Origin: a bacterium
GTDB taxonomy: Bacteria; Planctomycetota; J058; JACQDU01
Assembly: GCA_016200955.1 (NCBI GenBank)
Contig: JACQDU010000137.1
Coordinates: forward strand, 1-8,239
Reading direction: 5' to 3'
Length of the DNA: 8,239 nucleotides
In this document: in pieces, positions 6,074 to 8,239 of the stretch
Position numbering within the stretch: the first letter of the stretch is position 1
Layout: every line of letters starts with the position of its first letter
Position numbers and translations under genes: made by a program
Notes under the pieces: generated by a model
Told to the model about the DNA's origin: nothing
Database searches by the model: none
The model's input: the letters and a program-made list of their open reading frames with translations, nothing else

Positions 6074-6102
6074 AATGTAGAGGTTCGGGCCATCCCGGTC
6101 AA
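6074..6102 (-). promoter_or_regulatory. Sigma70-like promoter for the MBL-fold operon
   Basis: The minus strand carries TTGACC (6102-6097), a spacer of exactly 17 bases, then TACATT (6079-6074). This matches 5 of 6 and 4 of 6 positions of TTGACA/TATAAT with ideal spacing, which is notable in such GC-rich DNA. Transcription would begin near 6067, about 33 nt before the ATG at 6034, and could run through both MBL genes and the HEAT gene. Confidence 0.6.
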
Positions 6103-6104
6103 CG

Positions 6105-6119
6105 CCACGCGCCGCGTGG
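6105..6119 (-). terminator. Small stem-loop after the acidic-protein gene
   Basis: CCACGC (6105-6110) and GCGTGG (6114-6119) pair perfectly around GCC, 18 nt beyond the stop of the upstream minus-strand gene and just before the -35 of the next promoter. That placement suits a transcript end, but the stem is short and no T-run follows. It could instead be an operator beside the promoter. Confidence 0.3.
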
Positions 6120-6136
6120 ACCTTGCGCGCCGGGAG

Positions 6137-6730
6137 CTACGGCGGAGGCGGACCGTGGTCGAGGTCGGTCGTCTCCTCCTCGAGGTCGCGAGGAGGCTCG
6201 CCGCCGACGAGCCCGCGGCGGAAGTCGTAGGCACGCTCGGCCTTCACCGCCTCGTGCTCGAGGACGCGCGTGGCGAGGAGGCGGATGAGCTCCGTCTCGA
6301 GGAAGTAAGTGTCGGGAATGACGTCGAAGTCCTCGTAGCGGCGCACGACCTCGGAGAGCTCGTCGCGCAGGCGGTCGTAGCAGCCCGGCTCGACGTAGAA
6401 GATCACCGCGGGCACGGTCTCGCCCTCGTCGTCGATCACGATCTCGCGCTCGGCCTCGGTGCCCGCGAGCTCGGAGTCCGGGAAGATCGCGTACTGCGGG
6501 AGCTCGTCGGTCATCTCCATCTGCTTGTTGAAGCGCGGGACGAGGTGGAGCTCGACGTTCCGGTTCACGAGGATCCGGAACTCGCCGCCCCACTCGTCGA
6601 CCTCCTCGCGGTGGTCCTCGACGCCGAAGACGAAGTTCTTCTCGACCTCGCGGAGGTGGGCGAAGAGCTTCGCGGGAGTCTCGCGCCGGAGCTGCCGGAG
6701 CTCCGCCAGGGTGAGGATGTCCGCGTTCAC
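6137..6730 (-). CDS. Acidic 197-residue protein of unknown function
   Basis: I do not recognise this family. The protein is strongly acidic, has no membrane segment or signal peptide, and is probably cytoplasmic. It opens with a helical stretch (LTLAELRQLRRETPAKLFAH), continues with beta-like segments (FRILVNRNVELHLVPRFNK, AVIFYVEPGCYDRLRDEL) and ends in an acidic Pro-rich tail (LDHGPPPP). There are only isolated Cys and His residues and no nucleotide-binding or protease motif. The open frame extends far upstream, but that portion is antisense to the GNAT gene and Ser/Arg-rich. The GTG at 6730 is chosen because GGAG lies 6 nt upstream and the downstream residues are protein-like. It is divergent from the GNAT gene (115-bp gap) and separated by a promoter from the MBL gene downstream. 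Confidence 0.8.
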   Translation of the reverse strand: MNADILTLAELRQLRRETPAKLFAHLREVEKNFVFGVEDHREEVDEWGGEFRILVNRNVELHLVPRFNKQMEMTDELPQYAIFPDSELAGTEAEREIVIDDEGETVPAVIFYVEPGCYDRLRDELSEVVRRYEDFDVIPDTYFLETELIRLLATRVLEHEAVKAERAYDFRRGLVGGEPPRDLEEETTDLDHGPPPP

Positions 6731-6830
6731 TCCATGCTCCGCTGTCGGTCCGGCGCTTACTCTCGAGGAAAGCCGCGGCGAAATCAAGCTCCGCCGCACG
6801 CGCCCCGCGCTACCCCCTCGCGAGGAGCGC

Positions 6831-6839
6831 TGATACGAT
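6831..6839 (+). promoter_or_regulatory. Possible extended -10 giving a leaderless GNAT transcript
   Basis: TGATACGAT matches the extended -10 layout (TG, one base, TACGAT; 4 of 6 to TATAAT). It ends 6 bases before the ATG at 6846, where transcription would start. The bases before that ATG lack a well-spaced ribosome-binding sequence; the nearest GAGGAG (6822-6827) is 18 bases upstream. Leaderless expression fits but rests on one short motif. Confidence 0.35.
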
Positions 6840-6845
6840 CGGCGA

Positions 6846-7643
6846 ATGCTCCTCGTGCAGGAAGCGGCGCAAGAGCTCGCCGTCGCCCGGGCGCGGGACG
6901 TCATCCTCGCGCTTCCCCTCCTCGAGAACCTGCTCGTCCACGCGGACCTGACGCCGCCTCTCTCGGAGCGCACGCGCGTCTTCCTCGGCTTCGCGCCGAC
7001 GGGCGAGCTCAGGGCGGTCGGGACGGCGTACCTCGGCTTCGGTCGCCCGGCGCTCGGGGTGGCGACGCCGCCGGGACCGTGGGACGAGGAGAGCGCGCGA
7101 GAGATCCTCCGGCACATGCGCGACGGGATCGACCTCCCCGCGATCGCGATCGACGAGACCTCGCGCGAGGCCGCTTACGCGAGCGCCTTCACGGTGACCG
7201 CGCGCCACGAGGAGACGCACGAGGTCCTCCTCCCGCGAGCGCCGCTCCCCCTCGTCGAGGAGATCCCGGTCGAGCGCGTCCCGACTCACGAGCTCGACCG
7301 CCTCGATGCGTTCCTGAGAGCTCACGGAGCGACCGCCTGGTCTCGCGAGAGCTTCGCGACGGGCGCCTACTACTGGGTGCGCGAGGGAAGCGAGCCCGTC
7401 GCCGCGGCCGGCGTCCACTTCGAGACGCCGTTCGTCGGCCAGATCGCGAACGTCCTCGTCCGCGAGGACCGGCGCCTCCGCGGCCTCGGGCGAGCGGTCA
7501 CGACGGCCGTCGCGCGGCGCCTGCGAGCGTCGGGAAAGATCGTCTCGCTCTACGTGAAGTCCGACAACGCGGCGGCGCTGCGGCTCTACGACAGGCTCGG
7601 CTTCCGCGTGGCCCGCAAGCTCTCCTACCTCGAGCTCGCCTGA
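6846..7643 (+). CDS. GNAT family N-acetyltransferase (FR47-like)
   Basis: A 265-residue acetyl-CoA-dependent acetyltransferase; the acceptor is unknown. The C-terminal GNAT core is clear: AGVHFETPFVGQIANVLV (188-205) is the central strand region, RLRGLG (210-215) is the R/Q-x-x-G-x-G/A pyrophosphate-binding motif A within VREDRRLRGLGRAVTTAV, and VSLYVKSDNAAALRLYDRLGF (233-253) is motif B with the usual N-x-x-A-x-x-L-Y-x-x-x-G-F ending. Residues ~1-135 form a less conserved N-terminal domain that may be a degenerate second GNAT fold, as in tandem GNAT proteins of the FR47-like type. The ATG at 6846 is the first in frame. The CAX gene starts 9 bp after its stop, so the two are probably one operon, although an acetyltransferase has no obvious link to Ca2+ exchange. 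Confidence 0.9.
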   Translation: MLLVQEAAQELAVARARDVILALPLLENLLVHADLTPPLSERTRVFLGFAPTGELRAVGTAYLGFGRPALGVATPPGPWDEESAREILRHMRDGIDLPAIAIDETSREAAYASAFTVTARHEETHEVLLPRAPLPLVEEIPVERVPTHELDRLDAFLRAHGATAWSRESFATGAYYWVREGSEPVAAAGVHFETPFVGQIANVLVREDRRLRGLGRAVTTAVARRLRASGKIVSLYVKSDNAAALRLYDRLGFRVARKLSYLELA

Positions 7644-7652
7644 AGGACCCTC

Positions 7653-8239
7653 ATGAAGCTCGCCCGGATCAAGAAGGCGGTGAGCCCGCTCGACGTGCTC
7701 TTGCTCCTCGTCCCGGTCGGGCTGCTCCTCGACCACGGAGGAGCGGACCGCACGCTGGTCTTCTTCGTGTGCGCGCTCGGGATCGTGCCCCTCGCCGGGC
7801 TGATCGGCCGCGCCACGGAGCAGCTCTCGGAGCGCGCGGGGCCCGGGATAGGCGGGCTCCTGAACGCGACCTTCGGGAACGCGAGCGAGCTCATAATGGC
7901 CGTCGTCGCGCTCCGCCAGGGAAAGACGGCGATCGTCCAGGCCTCGCTCACGGGGTCGATCATCGGGAACCTCCTGTTCGTCTTCGGCCTCGCGGCGCTC
8001 GTGGGCGGGCTCCGGCGGGAGAAGCAAGCGCTCAACGTCACGGCGGCGGGCGTCTCGTCGAGCTCGCTCCACCTCGCGGTGATCGGGCTCCTCATACCGT
8101 CGGTCCTGTTCTCGACGACCGACGTCTCGCACGAGCGCGTGACGGTCTCGCTGTCTTACGCGATCTCGGCCGTCCTCCTAGCGATCTACCTCCTAGGGCT
8201 CTGGTTCTCGCTCAAGACTCACAGGCATCTCCTCGAGAC
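7653..8239 (+). CDS. cax: Ca2+/H+ antiporter, CAX family (3' end outside window)
   Basis: The first 195 residues of a cation/proton exchanger of the Ca2+:cation antiporter superfamily, an inner-membrane protein exporting Ca2+ in exchange for H+. The family-defining c-1 repeat is intact: GGLLNATFGNASELIMAVVALRQGK has Asn71 and the G-N-x-x-E core (Gly75, Asn76, Glu79), followed by AIVQASLTGSIIGNLLFVFG. Hydrophobic segments lie at ~13-26, 34-52, 67-88, 93-118, 133-152 and 165-187; a full protein has about eleven, with a second repeat (c-2) beyond the window. AAGGA-type sequence (7643-7647) is 5 nt before the ATG, a well-placed ribosome site. The gap to the GNAT stop is 9 bp. A bacterial CAX/ChaA-like assignment is secure; transport specificity is not testable here. 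Confidence 0.93.
   Translation, partial: MKLARIKKAVSPLDVLLLLVPVGLLLDHGGADRTLVFFVCALGIVPLAGLIGRATEQLSERAGPGIGGLLNATFGNASELIMAVVALRQGKTAIVQASLTGSIIGNLLFVFGLAALVGGLRREKQALNVTAAGVSSSSLHLAVIGLLIPSVLFSTTDVSHERVTVSLSYAISAVLLAIYLLGLWFSLKTHRHLLE

Noticed and set aside
6782..6787. TTGATT (minus strand) as a -35 for the acidic-protein gene
   Set aside because: No acceptable -10 hexamer lies 16-18 bases downstream.
6731..7117. N-terminal extension of the acidic-protein frame to 7117
   Set aside because: It runs antisense through the GNAT gene and is Ser/Arg-rich low-complexity sequence; the GTG at 6730 has a good ribosome site.
6810..8132. 440-codon minus-strand frame under the GNAT and CAX genes
   Set aside because: The plus strand encodes clear GNAT motifs and the CAX GNxxE repeat; the antisense reading is charged low-complexity shadow.

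Overview
This is a GC-rich (roughly two-thirds G+C, strongly G/C at third codon positions) bacterial chromosomal window with compact genes, many GTG starts and Arg/Glu-rich proteins. Nothing in it is phage- or plasmid-like. The mix (membrane-anchored protein with a Pro/Thr linker, HEAT-repeat protein, tandem metallo-beta-lactamase-fold paralogs, low-GC repeat blocks between genes) would suit an environmental Planctomycetota, Myxococcota or Acidobacteriota-like lineage. That placement is a guess; no marker gene here settles it.

Layout. Positions 1-1065 (+) hold the C-terminal half of an ABC-F ATPase. After a tandem heptamer repeat (1094-1121) comes the most interesting gene, 1155-1709 (+): a lipoprotein-type peroxiredoxin-like protein whose CxxC motif reads U-L-W-C. 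Its first position is an in-frame TGA followed by a SECIS-like stem-loop, so it is best read as a selenoprotein. A naive gene caller would split it into two fragments. The gene ends before a low-GC imperfect inverted repeat (1850-1967) lying between convergent genes.

On the minus strand, read right to left: a small acidic protein of unknown function (6730-6137); a sigma70-like promoter with a 5'-leader hairpin; a canonical MBL-fold hydrolase (6034-5129); a diverged paralog that has lost two expected metal-ligand histidines (5010-4123); a HEAT-repeat protein (4106-3219) whose first ~40 codons appear to be read in the wrong frame; a strong stem-loop (3087-3123); and a membrane-anchored protein of unknown function (3037-1997). 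The canonical MBL, paralog and HEAT genes are probably co-transcribed.

Divergent from these on the plus strand are a GNAT acetyltransferase of the FR47-like type (6846-7643), possibly leaderless, and, 9 bp behind it, the start of a CAX-family Ca2+/H+ antiporter (7653 to the window edge).

The window does not form one obvious pathway. The clearest functional statements are Sec-dependent thiol redox chemistry at the cell envelope, a pair of phosphodiesterase-like MBL proteins of which one may be catalytically altered, and a two-gene acetyltransferase/cation-exchanger unit.
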